Shown here: one piece after another, positions 28,772 through 38,003 of the stretch
Layout: each line of letters starts with the position of its first letter
Position numbering within the stretch: the first letter of the stretch is position 1
The notes under the pieces: generated by a model
Told to the model about the DNA's origin: nothing
Seen by the model: the letters and a program-made list of their open reading frames with translations, nothing else
Database searches by the model: none
Assembly: GCA_947447625.1 (NCBI GenBank)
Contig: CANFKS010000022.1
Coordinates: 1-44,827, forward strand
Length of the DNA stretch: 44,827 nt
DNA from: Rhodospirillales bacterium
GTDB taxonomy: Bacteria; Pseudomonadota; Alphaproteobacteria; Acetobacterales; Acetobacteraceae
Direction of reading: 5' to 3'
Made by a program: the position numbers and the translations under genes

Positions 28772-29161
28772 TCAGCTCGCCGCCGGCGTCTCGGCGACGA
28801 CGTCACGGGGCCGTTCGGCGATACGCGCCGACTTGCCGCGCCGGCCGCGGAGGTAATAGAGCTTCGCGCGGCGCACATCGCCGCGACGGACGACCGCGAT
28901 TTCCGCGATGGTCGGCGCGTACAGCGCGAACACACGCTCCACGCCTTCTCCATAGCTGATCTTGCGCACGGTGAAGTTCGAATGCAGGCCCTTGTTGGAG
29001 CGGGCGATGCACACGCCTTCAAAATTCTGCAGGCGCGAACGCTCGCCTTCGACCACCTTCACGGCGACGCGCAGCGTGTCGCCCGGGCGGAAATCAGGGA
29101 CTTTGCGTTCGGCGGTGAGCTTCTCGATCTGCTCCGCTTCGAACTGCTGGATGATATTCAT
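28772..29161 (-). CDS. rplS: 50S ribosomal protein L19
   Basis: A 129-residue protein matching L19: [60 protein letters not shown] and [17 protein letters not shown]19 sits at the 30S-50S interface near the A site. The tail [14 protein letters not shown] is a short extension common in alphaproteobacteria. AAAGGA lies about 8 bases before the ATG. It closes the ffh-rpsP-rimM-trmD-rplS run, 27 bp after trmD. Confidence 0.97.
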   Translation of the reverse strand: MNIIQQFEAEQIEKLTAERKVPDFRPGDTLRVAVKVVEGERSRLQNFEGVCIARSNKGLHSNFTVRKISYGEGVERVFALYAPTIAEIAVVRRGDVRRAKLYYLRGRRGKSARIAERPRDVVAETPAAS

Positions 29162-29188
29162 GGGGTTGGTCCTTTCGTCGGATTTCGT

Positions 29189-29923
29189 CTAGGGCGCGGC
29201 GGGGGCGGCGGCAGCCGCTCCCGCCTGGCCGGTTGTGTGATGGGCTTGATAGGCTGACCAAAGATCGGGACGCCGGTCCCGGGTGATGCGTTCGGCTTCC
29301 GCCCGGCGCCAGGCCGCGACGGCGCCATGATGGCCGGAGAGCAGCACGTCCGGCACGGCGTGGCCCTGCCAGTCCGCAGGGCGCGTGTAGTGCGGGTATT
29401 CGAGCAGAAAGCTGGCGAAACTCTCCTCATCGGCGCTTTCCGCCGCCCCCATCACGCCCGGAAGCAGGCGGATGCAGGCATCGAGCAGCACCAAGGCGGC
29501 CGGTTCGCCGCCCGAGAGGATGTAATCGCCGATGCTGACCTCCTCGAGACGCCGCGCCGCGATCACCCGCTCGTCGATCCCTTCGTAGCGGCCGCACAAC
29601 AGCACCGCACCGGGCCCGGCAGCGAGGGCACGAACCCGTTGCTGGCTGAGCGGACGGCCCCGCGGCGTGAGGTAGATCATCGGCCGCCCGTCATCGAACC
29701 CGGCAAGCGCCGCGTCGATGATATCGGGCCGCATGACCATCCCGGCGCCGCCGCCGAACGGCGTATCGTCCACCGTGCGATGCCGATCGGTGGCGAAGGA
29801 CCGGATATCCCGAGCCTCCAGCGACCACACCGCGCGCTCCAGCGCCCGTCCCGCCAGCGACGTGCCGAGCGGACCAGGGAACATCGCAGGAAACAGCGTC
29901 AGCACGGACGCGCGCCAGGTCAT
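29189..29923 (-). CDS. trmD: tRNA (guanine37-N1)-methyltransferase
   Basis: A 244-residue SPOUT methyltransferase. Knot-region motifs are [50 protein letters not shown] and [19 protein letters not shown]. It methylates G37 of tRNAs to prevent +1 frameshifts. The ATG at 29923 overlaps the rimM stop (ATGA), with GGGAGG about 7 bases before it; an upstream in-frame start inside rimM is rejected. The C-terminus has an Ala-rich tail ([11 protein letters not shown]) of no evident function. Confidence 0.97.
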   Translation of the reverse strand: MTWRASVLTLFPAMFPGPLGTSLAGRALERAVWSLEARDIRSFATDRHRTVDDTPFGGGAGMVMRPDIIDAALAGFDDGRPMIYLTPRGRPLSQQRVRALAAGPGAVLLCGRYEGIDERVIAARRLEEVSIGDYILSGGEPAALVLLDACIRLLPGVMGAAESADEESFASFLLEYPHYTRPADWQGHAVPDVLLSGHHGAVAAWRRAEAERITRDRRPDLWSAYQAHHTTGQAGAAAAAPAAP

Positions 29924-30438
29924 GCCCGGGCCTCCCCGTCGACCACGATTTCCCCGGGCGGACACACCGTCACCCGCCCGGCTCCGATATCGACATCCGG
30001 CACCGCCGCACGCGTGAACGGCACCAGCAGCGGCCCGATCTCCAGGCTCGCCCCAGCGCCGTAATCATGCACGGCGGCAATCGTGCCGAGTTCCCGCCCA
30101 TCCGGCGCAAAGGCCGCGAGGCCCACCAGATCTGTCAGATAGAACTCGTCCTCGGCCGGTGCCGGCAAGCGGTCGCGCTCGACGAGCAACCTCGTGTTGG
30201 TCAACTTCGCCGCATCCTCGCGGCTGCTGACCCACACCGGCTTGCCATCGACGATCTCGGCCACGCGCGCCACCCCTTCCGCCTGCCAGCGCAGACGGAA
30301 CAACCGGCCCCGCCCATCGGCGAGCAGGCCGTAGCCAGCGATATCGGCCGGATCAGCGGTGTAGCTCGTGACATGCACGAACCCCTGCACCCCGTGAGGG
30401 CGGCCGATCACGCCGAGCAGGATGGTGCGCTCGGGCAT
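29920..30438 (-). CDS. rimM: Ribosome maturation factor RimM
   Basis: A 172-residue protein. [20 protein letters not shown] is the N-terminal RimM signature. [14 protein letters not shown] and [12 protein letters not shown] begin the PRC-barrel domain and [20 protein letters not shown] completes it. RimM binds S19 and helps assemble the 30S head. It lies between rpsP (8-bp gap) and trmD (4-base overlap), the standard order. The assignment is secure. Confidence 0.95.
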   Translation of the reverse strand: MPERTILLGVIGRPHGVQGFVHVTSYTADPADIAGYGLLADGRGRLFRLRWQAEGVARVAEIVDGKPVWVSSREDAAKLTNTRLLVERDRLPAPAEDEFYLTDLVGLAAFAPDGRELGTIAAVHDYGAGASLEIGPLLVPFTRAAVPDVDIGAGRVTVCPPGEIVVDGEARA

Positions 30439-30446
30439 CTAATGGC

Positions 30447-30776
30447 TCAGCCGTTCGCCTTGGCGCGTTCCTGCGCCTTCTTCTTCGGCGCCGACTGGAC
30501 GGGCTGCTCGCTGTAGACGGGCATCGGCGCAAGCCCGGCATGGCCAAGGAACTTCGCCACGCGTTCGGTCGGCAGCGCGCCGTTGCTCAGCCAATGCGTG
30601 ATGCGCTCGCCCTGCAGGCGGATACGGTCGGTATGCTCCTGCGGCAGCATCGGGTTGTAGCTGCCCACCTTCTCGATGAAGCGGCCATCGCGCGGCGAAC
30701 GGCTGTCGGCGACCACGATGTGGTAGTAAGGGCGCTTCTTGGCACCGGCGAGAGCGAGGCGGATCTTAAGTCCCAT
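30447..30776 (-). CDS. rpsP: 30S ribosomal protein S16
   Basis: A 109-residue protein: [40 protein letters not shown] and [20 protein letters not shown] are S16 hallmarks. It is followed by a C-terminal extension rich in Lys/Ala that is usual in alphaproteobacteria. S16 is needed for 30S assembly. AAGGAG lies about 10 bases before the ATG. It is 95 bp downstream of ffh, probably in the same transcript. Confidence 0.97.
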   Translation of the reverse strand: MGLKIRLALAGAKKRPYYHIVVADSRSPRDGRFIEKVGSYNPMLPQEHTDRIRLQGERITHWLSNGALPTERVAKFLGHAGLAPMPVYSEQPVQSAPKKKAQERAKANG

Positions 30777-30871
30777 CAGTCGGATACTCCTTCGAATTCA
30801 GTCATCTAAAGGCGATGTTCACAACGGCCACCGGCCGCATTCACTCCAAACGGCCAACCGCCGCTATCTCT

Positions 30872-32239
30872 TCAAAACGGCCTTCTGCCCTGCGGCATCA
30901 GGGCCGAAAGCCCCTGCCGCATCAGGCCCTTCTGGCCGAGCTTGCTCATCCGTTTCATCATCGTCGACATGTCATCGAACTGCTTGAGCAGCTTGTTGAC
31001 CTCCTGCACCGTGGTGCCGGACCCCGCCGCGATGCGCTTCTTGCGGGACGCCTTGATGATATCGGGCAACTTGCGCTCCTTGGCCGTCATCGACGAAATA
31101 ATCGCCGCCTGCCGGCCCAGCACCTTGGTATCGAGGTTCTTGTCGCCGATCTGCGCCTTGAGCTTGTCGGCGCCCGGCAACATGCCCAGGATCGACGAAA
31201 TACTGCCCATCTTGCTGATCTGTTTGAGCTGCGAGGCATAATCCTCCAGATCGAACGTCCCCTTCGCCATCTTCCTGGCGAGCTTCTCGGCCTCGGCCTC
31301 GTCGATCGTCTCGGCGGCGCGCTCCACCAGCCCGACCACATCGCCCATGCCCAGGATCCGCCCGGCCACGCGCTCGGGATGGAACTCCTCAAGCGCATCG
31401 AGCTTCTCGCCGGTGCCCACCAGCTTGATCGGCGCCCCGGTGATCGAACGCATCGACAGCGCAGCGCCGCCCCGCGCATCGCCATCCATCCGGGTCATGA
31501 CGATGCCGGTCACACCGACCGCCTCGTTGAACGCCTTGGCGGTATTGACCGCGTCCTGCCCGGTCATCGCATCGACCACCAACAGGGTCTCGGCCGGATT
31601 GGTCGCGCGCCGGATGGCGGCCACCTCCGCCATCAACACCATATCAATCGACAACCGGCCCGCGGTGTCGAGAATAACGACGTCGAACACCTCGCGCCGC
31701 GCCGTATCCATCGCCCGCTCGGCGATCTGCAGCGGCGTCTGCCCCATGATGATCGGCAGGCTCGTCACACCGGCGCGCTCGGCCAATTGCTGCAACTGCA
31801 ACTGCGCCGCCGGCCGCTGCGTATCCAGGCTCGCCAGCAGCACTTTCTTGCGATCGCGCTTGGCCAGCCGCATCCCGAGCTTGCCCGCCGTCGTCGTCTT
31901 GCCCGAGCCCTGCAACCCCACCATCAGGATCGGCACCGGCGCCGCCGCGGCCAAATTGATCGGCACCGCCCCCGCGCCGCCCAAAGCCTCGATCAGAACG
32001 TCATTGACGATCTTGATGACCTGCTGGCCCGGCGAAACCGACGCCAGAACCTCCTGCCCGACCGCCCGCTCCCGCACCTTGGCGATGAAATCGCGGACAA
32101 CATCGAGCGCCACGTCGGCATCGAGCAGCGCGAGGCGCACTTCGCGAAGCGCCTCCGTCACGTCGGCCTCGTTCAGCGCGCCCCTCTGGCGCAGCCGATC
32201 GAACACCCCGGAAAGCTTGCCCGTCAAACCTTCGAACAC
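30872..32239 (-). CDS. ffh: Signal recognition particle protein Ffh (SRP54)
   Basis: A 455-residue protein with the N domain (1-90), the G domain (GLQGSGKTTTAGKLG P-loop, LDTQRPAAQLQLQ, ILDTAGRLSID, TRMDGDARGGAALS) and the methionine-rich M domain (GSGTTVQEVNKLLKQF, MMKRMSKLGQ) ending after ALMPQGRRPF. It binds signal sequences and 4.5S RNA and, with FtsY, delivers ribosomes to SecYEG. It heads the rpsP-rimM-trmD-rplS run; the promoter should lie in 32240-32330. No 4.5S RNA gene is seen here. Confidence 0.97.
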   Translation of the reverse strand: MFEGLTGKLSGVFDRLRQRGALNEADVTEALREVRLALLDADVALDVVRDFIAKVRERAVGQEVLASVSPGQQVIKIVNDVLIEALGGAGAVPINLAAAAPVPILMVGLQGSGKTTTAGKLGMRLAKRDRKKVLLASLDTQRPAAQLQLQQLAERAGVTSLPIIMGQTPLQIAERAMDTARREVFDVVILDTAGRLSIDMVLMAEVAAIRRATNPAETLLVVDAMTGQDAVNTAKAFNEAVGVTGIVMTRMDGDARGGAALSMRSITGAPIKLVGTGEKLDALEEFHPERVAGRILGMGDVVGLVERAAETIDEAEAEKLARKMAKGTFDLEDYASQLKQISKMGSISSILGMLPGADKLKAQIGDKNLDTKVLGRQAAIISSMTAKERKLPDIIKASRKKRIAAGSGTTVQEVNKLLKQFDDMSTMMKRMSKLGQKGLMRQGLSALMPQGRRPF

Positions 32240-32366
32240 GCGTCAAACCTCTCAATGCAAATCGCGCCGCTGCGCGAACCTTCGCGGAGCGGCGGACTGA
32301 CCTCCATGCGGTATGCCCCCCCTATCCCCTCAAGTCAAGCACACCCAAGCCGCCCCGGACGCCTCT

Positions 32367-32408
32367 CGATCACCGCCCCTCGATCACCGCCCCCCGATCA
32401 CCGCCCCG
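32367..32408. repeat. Three tandem 14-bp repeats
   Basis: CGATCACCGCCCCT at 32367-32380 is repeated with one final-base change at 32381-32394 and 32395-32408. It lies in the 266-bp gap between ffh and the FAD oxidoreductase gene. The rest of the gap is C-rich and shows no gene. The length is exactly 14 bases per unit, not a coding triplet multiple. It could be slipped-strand noise or a protein-binding array. Confidence 0.7.
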
Positions 32409-32505
32409 GCCAGCAACCCGCCCGGCGAGCAACCCGTCGGATGTCTGCGGGTCCACCAGCAAAGCCACCCCCGGCTCACCCCTTCTATCGAGCGCCACCC
32501 GGTTC

Positions 32506-33717
32506 TCATCCGCCGGACTCGGCTCCACCCCCAGCCCCGCCAAGACCAGCCCCGCCATCCCCAGCCCCGCCAACACCAGCGCCCCCTGCAACCACGCTGC
32601 CCGCGTCGGCCCCCATCGGCCGCAACGCCTGATACATCGCCATCCAGCGCCGATCGATCCACGCCTTCCAGTGCGCCACCCAGACCCCCTCCACCGCCAG
32701 CCTCCCGCGCCACGCCACCGCCCGCCCCGCGCCAAGCCCAAGAATTGCCACCGCATCGCGCTGCGGCCGCCAGGACTGCAACGCCCGCCCCTGCGCAGCC
32801 CGCCGCAGATTCTCCGCCAGCGGCGCGCCCGCCCGCACCGCCCACACCCCCGCCTTGGGCCGCCCGCCCCCTTCGACCGACGCGCAATCCCCCGCCGCAA
32901 ACACGCCGTCATGGCTCACGCTGCGCAACATCGCATCAACGCGCACACAGCCCAGCGCGTCACACGCCAGCCCCGACTCGGCCAGCAACCTCGGCCCCCG
33001 CACCCCCGTTGCCCACAGCGCCGCATCGGCCACGATCTCCCGCCCATCGTCGAGATAAAGCCGCCCCCCCTCATGGCGAACCGCCCGCCCCCCGCTCACC
33101 ACCGCCACCCCCGCCGCCGCCAATCCCCGCGCCACCGCCCGTCGCACCAGCCCCGGCGCCCCCGCCAACACCTCACTCGCCGCACTCACCAACACCACCA
33201 CTGCCCGCCCCCGCAGCCGGATCGCCACCGCAATTGCCAACTCCGCCCCGCTCGCCCCGCCACCCACCACCGCTATGCGCCCCCCGGCCTCGATCCGCGA
33301 CTCCAGTTCCGCGAGCCGCGCCAAAAACCGCCCGATCGGCTTCACCGGGATTCCCCCCGTCCCCGCCTGCGGCTCCCCGCCGACATCGATCGACAACAGA
33401 TCGAACGGCAAATCCGGCCGCGCCCCGAACCGCACCGCCCGCCCCACCGGATCGATCCCCGTCGCCGCAGCCAAAATCAGCCGCGCCCCCGCCGCCGCCG
33501 CCAGCCGCGCGCAATCCAGATGCGCCTCCTCATGGCGATATTCGCCACGGACCAACCCAGGCAGCATCCCCGAATACGGCGTCTCCGCCTCCCGCGCGAT
33601 CAGCGTCACCCGCACCCCCGGCAGCGGGCGCATCGCCGCCTGACGCAACACCTCGGCATGGGCATGCCCGGCGCCAAGCAGAACAAGATCGGTGTGAACG
33701 GGCATCACGGGCTGCAT
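32506..33717 (-). CDS. Pyridine nucleotide-disulfide oxidoreductase of the SelD-associated type
   Basis: A 403-residue flavoprotein. The N-terminal FAD loop is LVLLGAGHAHAEVLRQ (residues 11-26), with TPYSGMLPGLVRGEY (47-60) typical of the NADH-dehydrogenase-like family that is often fused or adjacent to selenophosphate synthetase (SelD). The NAD loop is IAVVGGGASGAELAIAVA (148-165), and VFAAGDCASVEG is the second FAD motif. No selD gene is present here. The last 30 residues are Gly/Ala-rich repeats that seem disordered. ATGs at 33717 and 33705 are both possible and neither has a strong ribosome site. The redox partner is unknown. Confidence 0.78.
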   Translation of the reverse strand: MQPVMPVHTDLVLLGAGHAHAEVLRQAAMRPLPGVRVTLIAREAETPYSGMLPGLVRGEYRHEEAHLDCARLAAAAGARLILAAATGIDPVGRAVRFGARPDLPFDLLSIDVGGEPQAGTGGIPVKPIGRFLARLAELESRIEAGGRIAVVGGGASGAELAIAVAIRLRGRAVVVLVSAASEVLAGAPGLVRRAVARGLAAAGVAVVSGGRAVRHEGGRLYLDDGREIVADAALWATGVRGPRLLAESGLACDALGCVRVDAMLRSVSHDGVFAAGDCASVEGGGRPKAGVWAVRAGAPLAENLRRAAQGRALQSWRPQRDAVAILGLGAGRAVAWRGRLAVEGVWVAHWKAWIDRRWMAMYQALRPMGADAGSVVAGGAGVGGAGDGGAGLGGAGGGAESGG

Positions 33718-33795
33718 CGCGCAAGTCTAGGCCAAACAGCCCCACCACCGAAACAGGGGCTTGCCGGGGAACCCATTAGCGGCTCAATTTCCACC

Positions 33796-34515
33796 ATGAC
33801 CTGGTCCATCCTCGCTCGCGATCCCACCACCGGCGCACTCGGCGCCGCCGTGGCCACCCGTTTCTTCGCCGTCGGCGCCATCTGCATTCATGTCGAGGGC
33901 GGCGTCGGTGCTCTGGCGACGCAGGCGCTGATCAACCCGATGTATGCCGTCCACGGCATGCCTCGCCTGCGCCTGGGCGAACCGCCCGGCCATCTCTCGG
34001 CCGCCCTGCTCGCCGCCGATGCCGGGCGCGAACACAGGCAATTGCACATATTGGATGCACAAGGCCGCATCTCCCAGTTCACCGGCAGCGCCTGCATCAC
34101 CTGGGCCGGACACCTCGCCGGCCATGACGTCAGCGTCGCCGGCAACATGCTGGCCGGCCCCGATGTCGTCGCCCACACCCTGGCGGCCTGGCGCGCCAGC
34201 ACCGGCACCATGGCCGAACGCCTCCTCACCGCCCTCGAAGCCGGCGAAGCCGCCGGCGGCGACAAGCGCGGCAAACAATCCGCCGCCCTCAAGATCTGCA
34301 CCAACGACCCCTACCCCGACCTCGACATCCGTGCCGACGACCATCCCGATCCGCTCGCCGAACTGCGCCGCCTCCACGCCGTCAGCCGCGAGCGCTACGC
34401 CACCTTCCGCACCTTCCTCGCCGGCCGCGACAGCCCCTGCGGCCTCTATGACCGCGCCGAGATCGACGCCGCCATCGCCGCCGCCGAAGCCGCCACCGCC
34501 AAGGGCCTGGGCTGA
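33796..34515 (+). CDS. DUF1028 family protein (Ntn-hydrolase-like)
   Basis: A 239-residue protein that begins MTWSILARDPTTGALGAAVA. GGVGALATQALINPMYAVHG and VAGNMLAGPDVV are hallmarks of DUF1028. The family is thought to have an Ntn-hydrolase-like fold and some members sit near peptide transport or pterin/secondary metabolism genes; its reaction is not established. The reading frame is open upstream to 32671, but only because it is antisense to the oxidoreductase gene. The ABC transporter genes follow 117 bp later on the same strand, so a link to imported peptides or amides is a reasonable inference. Confidence 0.8.
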   Translation: MTWSILARDPTTGALGAAVATRFFAVGAICIHVEGGVGALATQALINPMYAVHGMPRLRLGEPPGHLSAALLAADAGREHRQLHILDAQGRISQFTGSACITWAGHLAGHDVSVAGNMLAGPDVVAHTLAAWRASTGTMAERLLTALEAGEAAGGDKRGKQSAALKICTNDPYPDLDIRADDHPDPLAELRRLHAVSRERYATFRTFLAGRDSPCGLYDRAEIDAAIAAAEAATAKGLG

Positions 34516-34632
34516 CTGGCGCACGTCTTGCTTGACCACGCCTTGCCGCCTGCCGCTTCCGTGACACATAACGGCAACACCACCTCTGACCGGCTCAACC
34601 GGCCGCAACCGCCGACCACCAAGGGGATCACC

Positions 34633-36168
34633 ATGACGCGCCCGTCGCTGCTCGCTACCGCCCTGCTCGCCGCCGCCCTCGCCTCCCTTGTGCTGGCCCC
34701 TCTGCCCGCCCTTGCCCAAGACAGCTCGACGTTGCGCATCGGCCTCGCCGATGACCCCGACCTGCTCGACCCCACGCTTGGCCGCTCCTTCGTCGGGCGC
34801 ATCGTCTTCGCCGGGCTGTGCGACAAGCTCGTCGACATCGACGCCAACCTGAACATCGTCCCCCAACTCGCCGCCTCCTACGCATGGACCGACAGCAAAA
34901 CCCTCGTCTTCAAGCTGCGCCCCGGCGTGAAATTCCATGACGGCACCGATCTCGACGCCGCGGCCGTCAAATTCAGCATGGAACGCCACCTCACCATGCC
35001 GGGCAGTGCCCGGCGCGGCGAAATCTCCACCCTCGATCGCGTCGAGGTGGTTGACCCGCTCACGGTGCGGATGGTCCTCAAAACCCCCACCGCCCCCTTC
35101 CTCGCGGCGCTGACCGACCGTGCCGGCATGATCATCTCCCCCAAGGCCGCCGAGGCCGCCGGCAAGGACTTCCCGAACAAGCCGGTCTGCGCCGGCCCCT
35201 ACAAGTTCGTCGAACGCGTCGCCCAGGACCACATCACCCTCGAGCGCTTCGACGGCTACTGGAACGCCGCCGCCATCAAAATCAACCGCATCATCTACCG
35301 CACCGTCATCGACCCCTCCGTGCGCAACGCCAACCTCCAGGCCGGCGCGCTGGACATGGCCGAACGCATCCAGCCGACCGATGTCGACGCCATCAGAAAA
35401 AACGCCAAGCTCGCGCTCGCGGTGTATGACGGCCTCGGCTACCAGGGCATCACCTTCAACGTCGGCCATGGCGATCGCTCCAAAACCCCGCTCGGCCAAT
35501 CCGCCCTCGTCCGCCAGGCGCTCGACGCCGCGATCGACCGCGAAGCCCTCGTCCAGGTCGTCTACGCCGGCATGTTCACCCCATCGGCCCAGGCGATCCC
35601 CTCGGCCAGCCCGTTTTATGACCCCAGCACCCCCGCCCCCAAGCGCGACCTTGCCCGCGCCAAAAAACTTCTCGCCGAATCCGGCATGAAACTCCCCGTC
35701 ACCGTCGAACTCACCGTCACCAACTCGGCCGATCAGGTGCAGACCGGCGAAGTCATCCAGTCGATGGCCAGCGAAGCCGGTTTCGATGTCAAGGTCCGCG
35801 CCATGGAATTCGCCGCCTCCCTCGATGCCGATGACCGCGGCGACTTCGCGGCCCACCTCATCGGCTGGTCCGGCCGCGCCGACGCCGATGGCAATCTCTA
35901 CAACTTCCTCCACACCGGCACGCCGCTCAACGTGGGCCGCTACAGCAGCAAGGACGTCGATGGCTGGCTTGATGAAGCCCGCGCCGTCACCGACGTCAAA
36001 TCCCGCCAAGCCCTCTACGCCAAGGTCGCCAAGGCCCATATCGCCGACGTCCCCCTGATGTATCTCTACATCAACAAGTGGATCACCGGCATGTCCACCC
36101 GCGTCGAAGGCTACATCCCGGTCGCCGACGGCATCATCCGCCCACAGGGCATCACGCTCGCGAAGTAA
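34633..36168 (+). CDS. ABC transporter substrate-binding protein, peptide/nickel (SBP_bac_5) family
   Basis: A 511-residue periplasmic binding protein. A 28-residue signal peptide (LLAAALASLVLAPLPALAQ) is followed by LRIGLADDPDLLDPTLGRSF, LVFKLRPGVKFHDGTDLDAA and the family signature ITLERFDGYWNAA. This is family 5, which binds oligopeptides, dipeptides, glutathione, nickel chelates or sugars; the ligand is unknown. AAGGGG lies 6 bases before the ATG at 34633. It is followed by two permease genes in one operon. The cognate ATPases are missing from the window. Confidence 0.9.
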   Translation: MTRPSLLATALLAAALASLVLAPLPALAQDSSTLRIGLADDPDLLDPTLGRSFVGRIVFAGLCDKLVDIDANLNIVPQLAASYAWTDSKTLVFKLRPGVKFHDGTDLDAAAVKFSMERHLTMPGSARRGEISTLDRVEVVDPLTVRMVLKTPTAPFLAALTDRAGMIISPKAAEAAGKDFPNKPVCAGPYKFVERVAQDHITLERFDGYWNAAAIKINRIIYRTVIDPSVRNANLQAGALDMAERIQPTDVDAIRKNAKLALAVYDGLGYQGITFNVGHGDRSKTPLGQSALVRQALDAAIDREALVQVVYAGMFTPSAQAIPSASPFYDPSTPAPKRDLARAKKLLAESGMKLPVTVELTVTNSADQVQTGEVIQSMASEAGFDVKVRAMEFAASLDADDRGDFAAHLIGWSGRADADGNLYNFLHTGTPLNVGRYSSKDVDGWLDEARAVTDVKSRQALYAKVAKAHIADVPLMYLYINKWITGMSTRVEGYIPVADGIIRPQGITLAK

Positions 36169-36180
36169 GGAACACGCTCC

Positions 36181-37125
36181 GTGCGCGGTCATCTCGGCAT
36201 ACGCATCCTCCAGGTCGTCCCGACCCTGCTGCTGGTCAGCATCTACGTCTTCTGCCTCCAGCAGCTGATGCCGGGCGACCCAGCCCTCGTCCTCGCCGGC
36301 GAGGAGCGGGACCCCCAGGTTCTCGCCCAGATCCGTGCCGAGCTGTGGCTCGACCGCCCCCTGGTGATTCAGTATTTCCACTGGATCGGCAACGTGCTGA
36401 CCGGCGATTTCGGCTTCTCCTGGCGCATCCGCCAGCCCGTTGCCATGCTCATCGGCCAGAAACTGCCGGTCACCCTGCAACTCGGCTCCATGGCCTTCAT
36501 CATCGCCATCTCCATCGGCGTGCCGATGGGCATCATCTCGGCGGTCAACAAAAACGGCTTCCTCGACTACCTCGCCAACGGCATCGGCCTCGCCGGCCTA
36601 TCCACGCCCAATTTCTGGCTCGGGATCATGCTGATCCTGCTGGTCTCGGTCCAACTGGGCTGGCTGCCCCCCTCCGGCTACGTCCCCCTCTCGGAGGACT
36701 GGCGCCAGTCGCTGGCCACCACCATCATGCCCGCCTTCGTCCTCGGCAACGCCATCGCCGCCGTGTTGATGCGCCACACCCGCTCCGCCATGCTCACCGC
36801 CCTCGAACAGGACTATGTCCGCACCGCCCGTGCCAAAGGCCTGCGCGAATGGACCGTCGTCATCCACCACGCGCTGCGCAACGCCCTCGTCCCGGTCGTC
36901 ACCCTCGGCGCCCTCGAACTCGGCACCCTGCTCTCCGGCGCCGTCCTCACCGAACAAGTCTTCTCGGTCCCCGGCTTCGGCAAACTCATCGTCGATGCCG
37001 TCTTCAACCGCGACTATCCGGTCGTCCAAGGAGTCGTCCTCGTGACTGCAACCGTCTACGTCTCGCTCAATCTCATCGCGGATGTGCTCTACGTCCTCAT
37101 CAACCCGCGGCTGCGCGGCGCATGA
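36181..37125 (+). CDS. ABC transporter permease (DppB/OppB type)
   Basis: A 314-residue inner-membrane protein with about six membrane helices, starting at GTG 36181 (MRGHLGIRILQVVPTLLLV). FCLQQLMPGDPALVLAGE is the DppB-type N-terminal region. The EAA loop near the C-terminus reads YVRTARAKGLREWTVVIHHA, which contacts the transporter ATPase, followed by LRNALVPVVTLGA. With the adjacent permease it forms the channel for the family 5 binding protein. It lies 12 bp after the binding-protein stop and overlaps the second permease start (ATGA). Confidence 0.92.
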   Translation: MRGHLGIRILQVVPTLLLVSIYVFCLQQLMPGDPALVLAGEERDPQVLAQIRAELWLDRPLVIQYFHWIGNVLTGDFGFSWRIRQPVAMLIGQKLPVTLQLGSMAFIIAISIGVPMGIISAVNKNGFLDYLANGIGLAGLSTPNFWLGIMLILLVSVQLGWLPPSGYVPLSEDWRQSLATTIMPAFVLGNAIAAVLMRHTRSAMLTALEQDYVRTARAKGLREWTVVIHHALRNALVPVVTLGALELGTLLSGAVLTEQVFSVPGFGKLIVDAVFNRDYPVVQGVVLVTATVYVSLNLIADVLYVLINPRLRGA

Positions 37126-38003
37126 GCGCGACCCTGGCCACCCCGGCCGCCCTCAAAATCGTCTCCCTCAGCCCCAAGCGCCTCGCCTGGCAACGCTTCT
37201 GCAAACGCCCCGCCGCCGTCGCGGCCCTGGTCGTGGTCGCCCTCTTCATTTTCGTCGCCGCCTTCGCCCCCTGGGTCGCCCCCTTCGACCCGATCAAAAC
37301 CAGTTGGACCCTCATCCGCAAAGCCCCCTCCTGGGCCCACTGGATGGGCACCGACGAAAACGGCCGCGATGTGCTCTCCCGCGTCATCTTCGGCGCCCGC
37401 GCCTCCATGACCGCCGGCGTGATCTCCGTCACCATCGCCGCCGGCATCGGCGTGCCCGTCGGCCTCATCGCGGGCTTCGCCGGCGGCTGGACCGACACGC
37501 TCGTCGGGCGCATCGTTGACGCCATGCTCGCCTGCCCCTTCCTCATCCTCGCCATCGCCATGGCCGCCTTCCTCGGCCCGTCCCTGCAAAACGCGATGAT
37601 CGCCATCGGCGTCACCGCCGCCCCCGTCTTCGTCCGCATCTCCCGCGGCGCCACCATCGACGCCGCCACCAACGACTACGTCGAAGCCGCCCGCGCCCTC
37701 GGCAACCCCGCCTGGCGCGTCGCCGCCCGCCACATCCTGCCCAACATCGTCCCCCCCGTGATGGTCCAAGCCACGCTGGCCATCGCCGCCGCCATCATCG
37801 CCGAAGCCTCCCTCTCCTTCCTCGGCCTCGGCCAGCAACCCCCCGCCCCCTCCTGGGGCTCCATGCTCAACTCCGCACAACGCTTCCTCACCCAAGCCCC
37901 CTGGCTCGCCGTATTCCCCGGCGCCGCCATCTTCCTCGCCGTCCTCAGCTTCAACCTCGTCGGCGACGGCCTCCGCGACGCCCTTGACCCCCGCGCAAAG
38001 TAA
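37122..38003 (+). CDS. ABC transporter permease (DppC/OppC type)
   Basis: A 293-residue permease. It has an N-terminal cytoplasmic tail and first helix (PAAVAALVVVALFIFVAAF), then GTDENGRDVLSRVIFGARAS, a hallmark of DppC/OppC proteins. The EAA loop is YVEAARALGNPAWRVAARHI with LPNIVPPVMVQATL. It pairs with the upstream permease. The open frame runs back to 36078, but the ATG at 37122 overlapping the previous stop is the real start. No dppD/dppF-like ATPase genes follow; a modA-like gene overlaps the end. Confidence 0.92.
   Translation: MSATLATPAALKIVSLSPKRLAWQRFCKRPAAVAALVVVALFIFVAAFAPWVAPFDPIKTSWTLIRKAPSWAHWMGTDENGRDVLSRVIFGARASMTAGVISVTIAAGIGVPVGLIAGFAGGWTDTLVGRIVDAMLACPFLILAIAMAAFLGPSLQNAMIAIGVTAAPVFVRISRGATIDAATNDYVEAARALGNPAWRVAARHILPNIVPPVMVQATLAIAAAIIAEASLSFLGLGQQPPAPSWGSMLNSAQRFLTQAPWLAVFPGAAIFLAVLSFNLVGDGLRDALDPRAK

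Noticed and set aside
33784-36480. 898-codon open frame on the minus strand across the DUF1028 and binding-protein genes
   Set aside because: The translation is Gly/Asp/Val-rich low complexity that runs through two real genes on the opposite strand. No ribosome site or domain.
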